Positions 8,864 through 18,529 of a stretch of 34,902 nucleotides of DNA are shown here, in pieces. How positions within the stretch are numbered: the first letter of the stretch is position 1; every line of letters starts with the position of its first letter. Position numbers and translations under genes: made by a program. The notes under the pieces were generated by a model that saw only the letters and a program-made list of their open reading frames with translations, was not told where the DNA came from and searched no databases. Source of the stretch: Propionibacteriaceae bacterium (GTDB lineage Bacteria > Actinomycetota > Actinomycetes > Propionibacteriales > Propionibacteriaceae); contig JADLEH010000025.1 of assembly GCA_020846255.1 (NCBI GenBank), positions 1 to 34,902 of the forward strand. The letters are read 5' to 3'.

Positions 8864-9262
8864 TCAGGCTGCCGATGCCGAGAGCTCGGCCAGCGCTGCC
8901 AGCGCCTCCTCCACCCGGTCGGCTGGAACTAGGAGGTGATCGTGGTGGAAGCCGGCCAGCACGTTGCAGGGGATGCCGTGGGCGGCGAGGGCAGCAGCTA
9001 CGGCGGAGGTCAGCCCGACCGCTGCCAGCGATGAGTGCACGGTGAGGGTGATCCAGGCGAAGACCGCCGGGTAGTCCAGCCGGAAGGCGTCGGCCGTGTG
9101 CCGTTCGAGCACGAGGCTGGTGCCCTCGTCCTCGACGACGCTCGCCTGGCACGGCAGGCTCACCTCGCTGTTCGTGCTGACCATCACGTACTCGCCCGGG
9201 CGCCGGACGGGCTCGAGGCCGCGCAGCAACTCGGTCAGGTCAACGAGTCCCCGGTCCGTCAT
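8864..9262 (-). CDS. ACT-domain protein (DUF2241/COG3602-like)
   Basis: The 132-residue protein resembles small stand-alone proteins made of two ACT-like halves. These usually bind amino acids or small ligands; the ligand here is unknown. The segment FAWITLTVHSSLAAVGLTSA and the following ALAAHGIPCNVLAGFHHDHLLVP are typical of this family's C-terminal ACT unit. The ATG start has AAGGGG six bases upstream. There are no membrane segments or signal peptide. It lies upstream of nfo on the same strand, but nfo seems to have its own promoter, and it diverges from the acyl-CoA synthetase gene. A regulatory role is an inference from the fold. Confidence 0.8.
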   Translation of the reverse strand: MTDRGLVDLTELLRGLEPVRRPGEYVMVSTNSEVSLPCQASVVEDEGTSLVLERHTADAFRLDYPAVFAWITLTVHSSLAAVGLTSAVAAALAAHGIPCNVLAGFHHDHLLVPADRVEEALAALAELSASAA

Positions 9263-9341
9263 GCTCGCCCCTTTCGTCCGCCGTCCAGTCTGCCAGCAGG
9301 GCGTGACCGAACGTGCAACGGATCCGGCTCCCGGCGGTACC

Positions 9342-9357
9342 TACGCTGGAGTAGGTT
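9342..9357 (+). promoter_or_regulatory. Candidate -10 boxes for the acyl-CoA synthetase gene
   Basis: Two TANNNT hexamers, TACGCT (9342-9347) and TAGGTT (9352-9357), lie 30-45 bases before the start. AAGGAG follows at a normal ribosome-binding distance from the ATG. Either could serve as -10 element. I could not assign a -35 box. Confidence 0.3.
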
Positions 9358-9387
9358 TGGCTCAGGTCTCGATGCGAAGGAGCGCCG

Positions 9388-11172
<1,785 letters not shown>

Positions 11173-11526
11173 GCTCCGGCGCCTCGGCAGCGACCAGGCC
11201 GGATCCTGCGGCCGGGCAGCAGAATCCTGCGGTGTTAGCGCACCTGGGCGCGGATGCGGGCGATCCCGGGGTGTACGAGTCTGTACGAACCCGGTGTCAC
11301 GCGCGTGGTTGTGCCTGCGGCTAACGCTTGACTAGGAGCAGCAGGCACGGACTCCAGGGCTGGGGGGCGCTGGTTCCGACCGCTGCTGGTTGAGGGGAAG
11401 TGGTCATGGCGGTGACCGCGAAAATCAGACTGGCGCGGCCGAACGCTACTTGTCCTGGGTCGTGCCTGCCCCATGTCCGCGCCGGTCAGGTCACCCCCGA
11501 ACCGGCACACCCCCGACAGGAGCCCA
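11173..11526. other. 354-base intergenic stretch with short repeats, no recognisable gene
   Basis: No reading frame here looks like a real gene. It contains a direct repeat of ATCCTGCGG (11203-11211 and 11224-11232), a tandem TGTACGA repeat with a three-base spacer near 11270-11287, and an inverted repeat TGCCTGC/GCAGGCA around a long loop (about 11309-11345). The last part should hold the promoter of the small HTH gene. A minus-strand frame ends at 11235 but has no start or motif I trust. Confidence 0.4.
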
Positions 11527-11769
11527 GTGCAATACCGGCCTACCCGCTCCGAACTGGCCCAGCTCATCAACAAGGCGCGGCTGGACCGCCATCTCTCGAT
11601 CCGCTCTGCCGCCAGGATCGCGGGCGTGCCCGCGGCGACCGTCCAGGGCTGGCTGGCCGGACGGCACTTCCCGACCCCGGCGCTGCGGCCGAAGTTCCTC
11701 CTGCTGGTTGAGGCGCTCGAGCTGACCGAACACCTGCACCCGGCGCTCTGGCAGGACGAACCCTCCTGA
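11527..11769 (+). CDS. Small stand-alone helix-turn-helix protein, paralogue of the next gene's N-terminus
   Basis: The 80-residue product is almost entirely one helix-turn-helix unit. A helix (SELAQLINKARLDR) is followed by SIRSAARIAGVPAATVQGWL as the likely HTH and then HFPTPALRPKF and a C-terminal helix. It matches the frame starting at 11826 closely: both share HLSIR, ARIA.VPAAT.QGWL and HFPTPALR, and both reach a Leu-Trp-(Gln/Glu)-Asp ending. The GTG at 11527 is chosen because AGGAG lies four bases upstream; an ATG at 11473 would add 18 residues without such support. It probably binds DNA or a protein partner. It may regulate, or compete with, the HTH of its neighbour; that is inference. 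Confidence 0.65.
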   Translation: MQYRPTRSELAQLINKARLDRHLSIRSAARIAGVPAATVQGWLAGRHFPTPALRPKFLLLVEALELTEHLHPALWQDEPS

Positions 11770-11825
11770 CCGGTGATATCCGGGATCGGGTCTCCTGCCC
11801 AGGTCGACCCTGACACAATCCGGTT

Positions 11826-11996
11826 ATGCCCGCCCCCGCCAACCGGCAGGAATTCGCTGCCCTCGTGAATGCGGCGCGCATGCGTCACCACCTGTCCATC
11901 CGGGCAGTCGCCCGGATCGCCGACGTTCCGGCAGCCACGGCACAGGGGTGGTTGAACGGGAAGCACTTCCCGACCCCTGCCCTCCGCGGCAACTAG
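11826..11996 (+). pseudogene. HTH N-terminus of the STAND-WD40 gene, ended by an in-frame amber codon
   Basis: From ATG 11826 the frame encodes 56 residues of an HTH domain nearly identical in layout to the protein encoded at 11527-11769. It then meets TAG at 11994-11996, inside the HTH's conserved C-terminal helix region (after PALRGN). The same frame continues without another stop for 3.5 kb into the STAND-WD40 protein. The residues just after the stop (QRLLDHLGL, then PPDLWEDS) still align with the paralogue (LLLVEALEL, then HPALWQDE). The TAG therefore splits a once continuous gene. It could be a nonsense mutation, a sequencing error or a read-through site. No strong Shine-Dalgarno sequence precedes the ATG. 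Confidence 0.7.
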
Positions 11997-12125
11997 CAGC
12001 GCCTGCTCGACCACCTCGGCCTCGCCGGGGACGTCCCGCCCGACCTCTGGGAGGACTCGTGGGGTGGCGCCGAGCCGGCCCTGAAGAGCGGCCGCTCGCC
12101 CTATCTCGGCCTCCGACCGTTCCGG

Positions 12126-15100
12126 GTGGCTGACCAGGACCTCTTCTACGGCCGCACCGAGCAGAGCCGGAGCCTTGCCCTGGCCATCACCGCGCTCGCC
12201 GGGACCAGCGGCAACGGCCTGCTGGCCCTGGTCGGGCCCTCCGGGAGCGGCAAGTCCTCGCTCCTCGCTGCCGGGATCCTCGGCCAGGAGATCAACGACG
12301 GCGCCCTCGCCGGCTGGAGCGGTGTCGGGCTCACTGTGGGCCGGCTGCTGGCCGGTGACCTGCCGGAGCTGTCCGGTGCGCCCGGGCGGCGACTGGTGGT
12401 GGTGGACCAGTTCGAGGAGGCCCTCCTGCTGCCCGTGGAATCGAAGCGGCAGTTCATGCAGGCGCTGACCGGGCTGGCCGCCGCGGCGGTGGTGGTCATC
12501 GGGCTGCGGTCGGACGCCTTCGGCCTGGCCAGCCTCGAGCCGGCCCTCGAGGTCGCCATGTCGCGCCCGGTCCTGCTGCCGGCGATGACCAGGGAGGAGC
12601 TCCGCGAGGTCATCCTCAGGCCGGCGGAGGCCTGGGGCGTGACCGTGGAGGACGACCTGATGCGGGTGCTGCTGGAGGACGTGGCACCCGGAGCTGCGGC
12701 GAACCGGGTCACGCCCGGGGCGCTGCCGCTGTTGTCCAGCGCCATGCTGCTCACCTGGGCCGGCAGCGACGGCCGCCACCTCCGGCTGGCCGACTACCGC
12801 AGCGCTGGTGGGGTGGCCAGCGCGGTCGACCGCCTGGCCGAGCAGGTCTACCTCTCGCTCGAACCCGCCCAGCAGGTCGCGGCGGAACGGCTCTTCCTGC
12901 GACTCGTGCGGGTCACCGGTGACGTCCTGTTCACGGAGACGCTCCCGCTGGACGCAGTGGAGCCGGCCACCCGTCCGGCCATGGAGGCCTTCGTCGCCGC
13001 CCGCATGCTCACCACGTTCGACGGGGACCTGCGGATCAGCCACCAGGCACTGCTGAGCCACTGGCGACGCCTCAGCGACTGGCTGGTCGAGCACCGCGAC
13101 GACCTGGCCGTGATGGAGAAGCTCCGCGGCGCCGCCCAGGTCTGGGTGGACTCCGGCCGCGACCCGGCGGCGCTGATCCCGGTGAAGAGCCTGGCCGTGT
13201 TCACCGAGTGGCTCAGTTCTGGGGCCAAGCAGGAACTGCTCACCGATACCGAGCGCGGCTTCGTCGCTGCCAGCGAGGCCCATTTCGCCTCCGTTCTCGA
13301 CGAGGAACGGGCGACCAGCCGGCGGCTGCGGCGCCGGGGGAGCATCGCCATCGGGATGGCCGCCATCGGGCTGGCCCTCGCCCTGGTCTCCGGGTTCCTG
13401 TTCCTGCAGGGCCGGGGCTTCCAGCTCGAGGCCGACCAGGCCAGGCGCGAGGCCCAGTCGCGCCAGATAGCGACCACCGCCCGCGAGCTGCGCTCCCAGG
13501 ACCCGAACCTCCAGGCCCAGATGTCGGTGCTCGCGCGCCGGCTGGCGATCACCACCGAGAGCACGTCAGCCGTGATCGGGGCCACCTCCCTCGCCGTCCC
13601 GACCCGCTGGCTCGGTGCGCCCCAGGCCGTCCTCGCCGTCTGCCCGGACGGCCAGCTCATCGCCCGTGGGGACGGCACCGGGCAGGTGACCCTGTGGTCG
13701 GCGCAGGAGCTGGCCGCCCCCGGGAGGACCTTCGCGGCAGCCCCGGGCCCGATCAGCGCCCTCGCCGCCGCCCGCTCCGGCGCCGCGCTACTCCTGGCCG
13801 TGGCTGGTGCCGGCACCGCCCGGATCTGGGACGTGACCGGGGAGCCGAGCCTGGTCGCCGACCTGACGACCGGCGGGGCTGATACCACGGCTGTGGTCTT
13901 CGACCGGAGCGGGGACGTCGCCGCCTTCGCCACCTCCACCCGCCAGGTGCGGTTCTGGGAGGCCGGCAGCACCCGGTTCCGGACCACCCACATCCAGCTC
14001 GACCCGGCCGCCGGCACCGAGGCCGGGCTGCCGACGGCCCTCGCCTTCGACGCCGGGCTCCTCTACGTGGCCGGGGACGCCGGCAGGGTGGCCCGGTGGC
14101 GGACCGGCGCAACCCCGAAGCGGCTGCCCGACCTCAGGTTCCCCCGGGATCTCGCCGGCCGGGCGGCGCAGAGCCTTGCCGTCAGCCCGGACGGGCAGGG
14201 CCTCGCTGTCGGGATGGCCGGCAAGGCCCTGTTGCGGTGGCGGATCGACGGTGAGCTGGTTGCGCCGGCGAAGCGGATCACCGGCTTCGAGGACTGGGTG
14301 AGCGCTGTCGGCTTCTCCGGCGACGGGCGCCTGCTGATCGCCGGCGGCACCGATCAGCTGACCCACGTCTTCGACGCGGCCACCGGTGAGCTGCTGCGAA
14401 CCCTGCCGGGTCCTTCCGCTGTCACCGGCGCCGGCTTCGCCAGCGACCGTCCGGTGACCACCGACGCCGGCGGCACGCTGCGGGTGTGGCCGGCGGCAGA
14501 GCCGATCTGGCGCACCTCCGGCTCGGAGATGTACAACCTCAGCACCGACGCGGCCGGCGAGAAGTGGCTGGCCGGGGGCACCCTCAGCGACGGGATCCAG
14601 CTCTGGCGCACCGACGGGCAGCCGAGGCAGCTGCCCGGACCCGACAGCGGGTTGCCGCGGGGCAAGCAGTCCGGGGCCGTCGCGGTGGCACCCGACGGGA
14701 GCTACCTGCTCGGGGCGACCTTCGACGGTCGGGTCCTGTCCTGGCCGCTCACCGATGCCGGCGCCGAGGGCACGGCTGCGGTCGTTGACGTCGGCCTCGG
14801 CTACATCTCCTTCGTCCAGGCAGCGCCCGACTCCCGGCTGGTCGTTGCGATGGGCTACGTGGGCACCGAGTGCGTCCTGCTCGAGGCGGATGCGGAGGGC
14901 CGGTTGAAGCTGCTGGCCCGGATCCCGACGCCGAATCCACAGATGGTGTGGTTCAGCGCCGACTCCAGGACGTTGGCTGTGGCCCTGCCCGACCGCAAGG
15001 TGGTCCTCTGGGACGTGTCCGACCCCAGCGCCCCGCGCGAGGCCGGGGCGGTCACCGGGCTGGACTCGACGCCGATCTCGATCGCGTTCGCACCGAGGAG

Positions 15101-15536
15101 CGCCCGGCTGGCCATCGGCACCGAGTCCGGACAGGTCTCGGTCTGGGACGTGGCCGACCCGGCAGCCCCGGCGAGGCTGCGGACTTTCGGCGACCCCCAT
15201 GCTGCGCCCAACTGCGTCCTGTTCAGCCAGGACGAGAACGTGCTGATCGCCGCCAGCGGGGACGAGCGGATCTGGGGCTGGGACCTGACCCAGTCCGATG
15301 ACACCCCGGAGTTCGCGTTGTCAGGGGAGATGAAGCGGCCCTGGGACGTCCGGTTCCTCACCGGCGGCCGGATGGCGGTCTCCGGCGGCAACGGGGCCCT
15401 GCGGGTCTGGGAGATCGACCCGGAGCAGGCCAGGTCACACCTGTGCGAACTGCGCGGGGAGCCCTTGTCTCCGGACGAGTGGGGCCGCTACCTGCCCGGG
15501 ATCCAGGTGAGTGACCCCTGCCTGCCGGTCCGCTGA
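12126..15536 (+). CDS. nSTAND1 NTPase with transmembrane segment and WD40-repeat domain (body of the amber-split gene)
   Basis: The 1136 residues from GTG 12126 form a STAND-type signalling NTPase. Walker A is GPSGSGKSS (37-45) and Walker B is LVVVDQFEE (90-98). A helical and winged-helix-like region runs to about 390, a hydrophobic segment lies near 405-427, and WD40-like blades fill about 480-1100 with recurrent variants of xxWD and xxVW. The end (PLSPDEWGRYLPG) is typical of actinobacterial members. The GTG is not a convincing native start. It has no Shine-Dalgarno sequence, and the family's N-terminal motif SPYLGLRPF is encoded just before it (12096-12122). No ATG, GTG or TTG lies in frame between the amber codon and 12126. 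The native protein probably began at 11826. The family is thought to sense ligands through the repeats and oligomerise; some STAND proteins act in phage defence, but no effector is identifiable here. Confidence 0.8.
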   Translation: MADQDLFYGRTEQSRSLALAITALAGTSGNGLLALVGPSGSGKSSLLAAGILGQEINDGALAGWSGVGLTVGRLLAGDLPELSGAPGRRLVVVDQFEEALLLPVESKRQFMQALTGLAAAAVVVIGLRSDAFGLASLEPALEVAMSRPVLLPAMTREELREVILRPAEAWGVTVEDDLMRVLLEDVAPGAAANRVTPGALPLLSSAMLLTWAGSDGRHLRLADYRSAGGVASAVDRLAEQVYLSLEPAQQVAAERLFLRLVRVTGDVLFTETLPLDAVEPATRPAMEAFVAARMLTTFDGDLRISHQALLSHWRRLSDWLVEHRDDLAVMEKLRGAAQVWVDSGRDPAALIPVKSLAVFTEWLSSGAKQELLTDTERGFVAASEAHFASVLDEERATSRRLRRRGSIAIGMAAIGLALALVSGFLFLQGRGFQLEADQARREAQSRQIATTARELRSQDPNLQAQMSVLARRLAITTESTSAVIGATSLAVPTRWLGAPQAVLAVCPDGQLIARGDGTGQVTLWSAQELAAPGRTFAAAPGPISALAAARSGAALLLAVAGAGTARIWDVTGEPSLVADLTTGGADTTAVVFDRSGDVAAFATSTRQVRFWEAGSTRFRTTHIQLDPAAGTEAGLPTALAFDAGLLYVAGDAGRVARWRTGATPKRLPDLRFPRDLAGRAAQSLAVSPDGQGLAVGMAGKALLRWRIDGELVAPAKRITGFEDWVSAVGFSGDGRLLIAGGTDQLTHVFDAATGELLRTLPGPSAVTGAGFASDRPVTTDAGGTLRVWPAAEPIWRTSGSEMYNLSTDAAGEKWLAGGTLSDGIQLWRTDGQPRQLPGPDSGLPRGKQSGAVAVAPDGSYLLGATFDGRVLSWPLTDAGAEGTAAVVDVGLGYISFVQAAPDSRLVVAMGYVGTECVLLEADAEGRLKLLARIPTPNPQMVWFSADSRTLAVALPDRKVVLWDVSDPSAPREAGAVTGLDSTPISIAFAPRSARLAIGTESGQVSVWDVADPAAPARLRTFGDPHAAPNCVLFSQDENVLIAASGDERIWGWDLTQSDDTPEFALSGEMKRPWDVRFLTGGRMAVSGGNGALRVWEIDPEQARSHLCELRGEPLSPDEWGRYLPGIQVSDPCLPVR

Positions 15537-15550
15537 AGCGGCGGGTCCGA

Positions 15551-17047
15551 TCACTCGGCCGGGGCGACCACCACTCCCGCCGACCTCACATAGGTCGTCC
15601 GGTAGCCGGGCCGGGCGGCCTTCACCCGCACCTGCAGCGTCTTGCCGACGTGGGCTGCGGTCAGGACGAGCGTGGCCCTGGTGGCGCCGGTGAGCTTCGA
15701 GCCGTTCGCGAACCACGCGTAGGCGGTGCCGGAGGGCGCCGGCTCCCAGGCACCCGGGTCAGCTGTGAGGGTGGCGCCCGCGACGAAGTCGCCACTGACA
15801 ACGGGGACCGGGACGGTTCCGAACTCGGCCTTCGCCACGGTCTGGGCAGCTGAGGTCTCGGAGTTCGTGTAGAACCCGTCCCGGCGTGCCGTGACGGTCA
15901 CGGTCAGCCGGTCGCCGGTGTCCGCAGGCGTGATCAGGTAGGTCTGCGAGGTCGCGCCCTTGATGGCGTCCCCGTCGCGCCGCCACCGGTAGGAGAGGCT
16001 CCCGGGTTCCGGCGCCCAGGCGCCCGGGTCCGCCGTCACCACCTGGTCGGTGGCCACGGTCCCGACGATCTTCGGCCTCGGGGCCGTGGCGAACCTGGCC
16101 CTGACCACATCGGTGGTGCCGTCAGTGGTCTTCGTCGTGCTGCCCGCCGGCGTCGTGGCCGTCACGCGGACGCGGATCGTCCTGCCGACGGCCTCCGGCC
16201 CGACCACCCAGGTCTGGGCGGTGGCGCCGGGGATGTCGCTGCCGTCCGCAGTCCACTGGTAGGCGAGGCTGGCGCCGGCCGGCACCCAGGTGCCGGGTAC
16301 GGCGGTCAGGGTGCGGCCCACCTGGGGCCCGCCGCCGATCCCCGGTGTCGTCCAGGGCGCCGGCAGGAACGATTCCGGCACCACCGTTTCCTGGTAGGGC
16401 CAGGCCGTGCTGGTGCGGGCGATGGTCGGTAGGCAGGCCCGGGCGCCGTTGACGCCGCACCTGGAGTTCAGCGGGTCGGTGACCGGTGCGCCGGTCCACC
16501 AGGACGTCTGCTTCATCGCGCCGTCCCAGGACAACGAGATGTGGACGTGGTTCTTGTGGTTGGCAGTGTAGGAGCCGCGATCGGCGAGCTTCCGCCAGCC
16601 GAGCTCGCGGTAGTAGAGCGACCAGATCCGCTGGTTCCACATGATGTACATGACGCCGAGCCGGTAGGCCACCTCGCCGTTGTTGGCGGTCAGCCAGTCG
16701 GTGGCCTGCTTGACCCGCGCCCGCTGGCTTGCCGACTTCATGTCCATGCGCCAGTCGAGCGCCCGGCCCTCCTTGTGCTCGGAGGTGGCGCCGACCCCGC
16801 ACTGGCGGGAGATGCCGGACGACGAACCGCCCCAGGTCTTGATCAGCGCCTTCAGCAGGGCCGTCGTCCCGGGCTTGGCCGTCGGGGAACAGGTGCGCTG
16901 GGGCATGTAGCCGAGATGGGCGTCGATCGATGTGCTGGCCAGGCTCGCCGGCGGCGGCGGGTTCTTCGCCGTGGCAGCAGGCGCCGGCCCCGACCACAGC
17001 AGGCTGAGGGAGACGACGGCTGCGATGCCGGTGGCCAGTCTGCGCAT
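15551..17047 (-). CDS. Secreted peptidase-like protein with three C-terminal Ig-like repeats
   Basis: The 498-residue protein has a signal peptide (MRRLATGIAAVVSLSLLWS, cleavage likely after APAATA). Residues about 40-190 form a domain seen in actinobacterial secreted proteins that resembles M15/LAS-type peptidases (ARB_07466-like). Likely metal-site residues lie in EHKEGRALDWRMD and NHKNHVHIS. Three repeats of about 85 residues follow, each with a G.TLTA.PG.W core, a YxW segment and a late RVxVTA-type strand. They resemble bacterial Ig-like cell-surface repeats. The probable role is outside the cell, on cell wall or matrix, but the substrate is unknown. GAGGA six bases before the ATG supports the start. 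Its 3' end is 14 bases from the convergent STAND gene. Confidence 0.75.
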   Translation of the reverse strand: MRRLATGIAAVVSLSLLWSGPAPAATAKNPPPPASLASTSIDAHLGYMPQRTCSPTAKPGTTALLKALIKTWGGSSSGISRQCGVGATSEHKEGRALDWRMDMKSASQRARVKQATDWLTANNGEVAYRLGVMYIMWNQRIWSLYYRELGWRKLADRGSYTANHKNHVHISLSWDGAMKQTSWWTGAPVTDPLNSRCGVNGARACLPTIARTSTAWPYQETVVPESFLPAPWTTPGIGGGPQVGRTLTAVPGTWVPAGASLAYQWTADGSDIPGATAQTWVVGPEAVGRTIRVRVTATTPAGSTTKTTDGTTDVVRARFATAPRPKIVGTVATDQVVTADPGAWAPEPGSLSYRWRRDGDAIKGATSQTYLITPADTGDRLTVTVTARRDGFYTNSETSAAQTVAKAEFGTVPVPVVSGDFVAGATLTADPGAWEPAPSGTAYAWFANGSKLTGATRATLVLTAAHVGKTLQVRVKAARPGYRTTYVRSAGVVVAPAE

Positions 17048-17197
17048 GCTTCGTCCTCGTTCGATGCCGCTGTTGTCGTGAGGTTAGCCTGCCGCCGGGC
17101 CGCCTGCCACGGTCTCGCCCGGAGGAACCCGCCCCGCTCGCAGCCCTGCACCCGGGACCGGCCCCTCGGGGATTCGCTCCCCGTGCCCCGGTGCCGG

Positions 17198-17203
17198 TAG
17201 GGT
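17198..17203 (+). promoter_or_regulatory. Candidate -10 box of the rpsF operon
   Basis: TAGGGT (17198-17203) is the best TANNNT match in the gap before rpsF and would give a leader of about 95 bases. No good -35 match is seen at the usual spacing. Confidence 0.3.
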
Positions 17204-17211
17204 TGGCCCTT

Positions 17212-17272
17212 GGCTGTTGCAATCGGCGACAGCCGTTTGCTACGCCCTCCTGCCATGGGACCCGCCCATGGC
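17212..17272 (+). promoter_or_regulatory. Two hairpins in the rpsF leader, possible S6/S18 autoregulatory RNA
   Basis: The first stem pairs GGCTGT (17212-17217) with ACAGCC (17229-17234). The second is a perfect 8-bp stem, GCCATGGG (17252-17259) with CCCATGGC (17265-17272), closed by a five-base loop ACCCG. It ends shortly before the GAGGAGG ribosome-binding site of rpsF. rpsF leaders in several bacteria carry a structure bound by the S6:S18 complex that exposes a CCG trinucleotide. The loop here contains CCG, but I cannot show that it matches the described motif. Confidence 0.35.
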
Positions 17273-17303
17273 CGCTCGAGACCAGAGGAGGTGGAGTTCG
17301 CGT

Positions 17304-17594
17304 ATGCGCAAGTACGAAATCGTGGTGATCGTCGATCCTGATGTCGACGACCGTCAGGTGAACGGCCTGTTGGAGAAGCCGCTGGCCGGCCTGACCAAAG
17401 CCGGTGGCACTGTGGACAACCAGGATGTCTGGGGCCGGCGTCGCCTGGCTTACGACATCAACAAGAAGTCCGAAGGCATCTACATCGTGATCAACGTGAC
17501 CGCTGAGCCGGCCGTTGTGAAGGAGCTGGATCGCCAGTTCACCCTCAACGAGCAGATCATGCGGACCAAGGTGATCCGCCCGGACCTGCACTGA
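17304..17594 (+). CDS. rpsF: 30S ribosomal protein S6
   Basis: The 96-residue product has the S6 pattern: [16 protein letters not shown] at the N-terminus, then the core [23 protein letters not shown] and the C-terminal [16 protein letters not shown]6 binds the small-subunit platform with S18, encoded downstream. The start is the ATG followed by RKYE, which is conserved; GAGGAGG lies upstream at a rather long spacing. It is the first gene of rpsF-ssb-rpsR-rplI. Confidence 0.96.
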   Translation: MRKYEIVVIVDPDVDDRQVNGLLEKPLAGLTKAGGTVDNQDVWGRRRLAYDINKKSEGIYIVINVTAEPAVVKELDRQFTLNEQIMRTKVIRPDLH

Positions 17595-17601
17595 ATGCCG
17601 G

Positions 17602-17649
17602 AGGACCCTCGCGGACTGTCGGTGCGAACTGACAAGCTGGTGGGGTCCT
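17602..17649 (+). promoter_or_regulatory. Inverted repeat between rpsF and ssb
   Basis: A perfect 7-bp stem (AGGACCC at 17602-17608, GGGTCCT at 17643-17649) encloses 34 bases that include a further short TGTC/GACA pairing. No T-run follows and the operon continues. It is more likely an RNA processing, stabilising or partial attenuation structure than a full terminator. Confidence 0.35.
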
Positions 17650-17678
17650 GAGCTAAGTCCGATCGAAAGAACCAAAAC

Positions 17679-18194
17679 ATGGCTGGCGAAACCCTCATCA
17701 CTGTGGTCGGCAACCTGACCGCCGACCCGGAGCTGCGCTTCACCCCTTCCGGGGCACCTGTGGCGAACTTCACTGTCGCCTCGACGCCCAGAAACTTCGA
17801 CCGCCAAAGCGGCGAGTGGAAGGACGGCGACGCCATGTTCCTCAACTGCGCGGTCTGGCGCCAGGCGGCCGAGAACGTTGCCGAATCCCTCACCAAGGGG
17901 ATGCGGGTCATCGTTCAGGGCCGGTTGCGCTCGCGCAGCTACGAGACCCGTGAAGGCGAGAAGCGCACGGTCTTCGAGGTCGAGGTCGAAGAGATCGGTC
18001 CTGCACTGAAGTACGCGACGGCCAAGGTCACCCGGTCCTCCGGGGGCAGCGGCGGCAGCTACAACAGCGGTTCGCCCGCCGGTGGTGGTGGCTCCTCTTC
18101 CTGGAGCAACTCCAACTCGGGCGGCGGACAGACCGAGCGGAGCGGTGGCACCGACCCCTGGGCCTCGGCCCAGAGCGAGGAACCCCCGTTCTGA
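17679..18194 (+). CDS. ssb: Single-stranded DNA-binding protein
   Basis: The 171-residue protein has an N-terminal OB fold (about residues 1-115) beginning [21 protein letters not shown] flexible linker rich in Gly and Ser follows (about 120-155), with an acidic C-terminal tip ending SEEPPF. The tip is the docking peptide for replication and repair partners. It coats single-stranded DNA in replication, recombination and repair as a tetramer. Its place between rpsF and rpsR is the conserved bacterial order. The length is normal for an actinobacterial SSB. Confidence 0.97.
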   Translation: MAGETLITVVGNLTADPELRFTPSGAPVANFTVASTPRNFDRQSGEWKDGDAMFLNCAVWRQAAENVAESLTKGMRVIVQGRLRSRSYETREGEKRTVFEVEVEEIGPALKYATAKVTRSSGGSGGSYNSGSPAGGGGSSSWSNSNSGGGQTERSGGTDPWASAQSEEPPF

Positions 18195-18280
18195 TCGAAC
18201 CGGCGCCGGAACCCCGGCGTCATCGAGGTAAGTCATTCCGGCGTACAGCCGGGCTTCTCAGAACCTAGGAGAGCACCACA

Positions 18281-18517
18281 ATGGCCTCACAGCGCAAGCC
18301 TGTGAAATCGAAGAAGGTCGCGCCGGCGAAGTCCATTCGCATCGGCACCATCGACTACAAGGACACCGCCCTGCTGCGGAAGTTCATCTCCGAGCGGGGC
18401 AAGATCCGCGCTCGTCGCGTTACCGGACTGTCCGTGCAGGAGCAGCGGAAGGTCGCGATCGCGGTCAAGAACGCGCGCGAACTCGCCCTGCTGCCCTACG
18501 CCTCGACCGCTCGCTGA
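18281..18517 (+). CDS. rpsR: 30S ribosomal protein S18 (cysteine-free type)
   Basis: The 78-residue basic protein carries the S18 core [19 protein letters not shown], then [17 protein letters not shown] and the conserved end LLPYASTAR. The N-terminal zinc-binding cysteines of the C+ form are absent, so it needs no zinc. Actinobacteria often carry both forms; no second copy is in this window. AGGAG lies eight bases upstream of the ATG. Confidence 0.96.
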   Translation: MASQRKPVKSKKVAPAKSIRIGTIDYKDTALLRKFISERGKIRARRVTGLSVQEQRKVAIAVKNARELALLPYASTAR

Positions 18518-18529
18518 TAGGGGGCTGAC

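Noticed and set aside
11235..13283. Long minus-strand frame across the HTH and STAND genes
   Set aside because: Most of it is antisense to WD40/STAND coding sequence. Its end before 11480 has no motif or ribosome-binding site, so I could not support an integrase or transposase remnant there.
17411..17419. Perfect DnaA box TGTGGACAA inside rpsF
   Set aside because: It encodes conserved S6 residues (Val-Asp-Asn) and stands alone, so coding constraint explains it.
16122..18236. 704-residue minus-strand frame over rpsF and ssb
   Set aside because: It is antisense to conserved ribosomal and ssb genes and shares sequence with the secreted peptidase gene only in a shifted frame.
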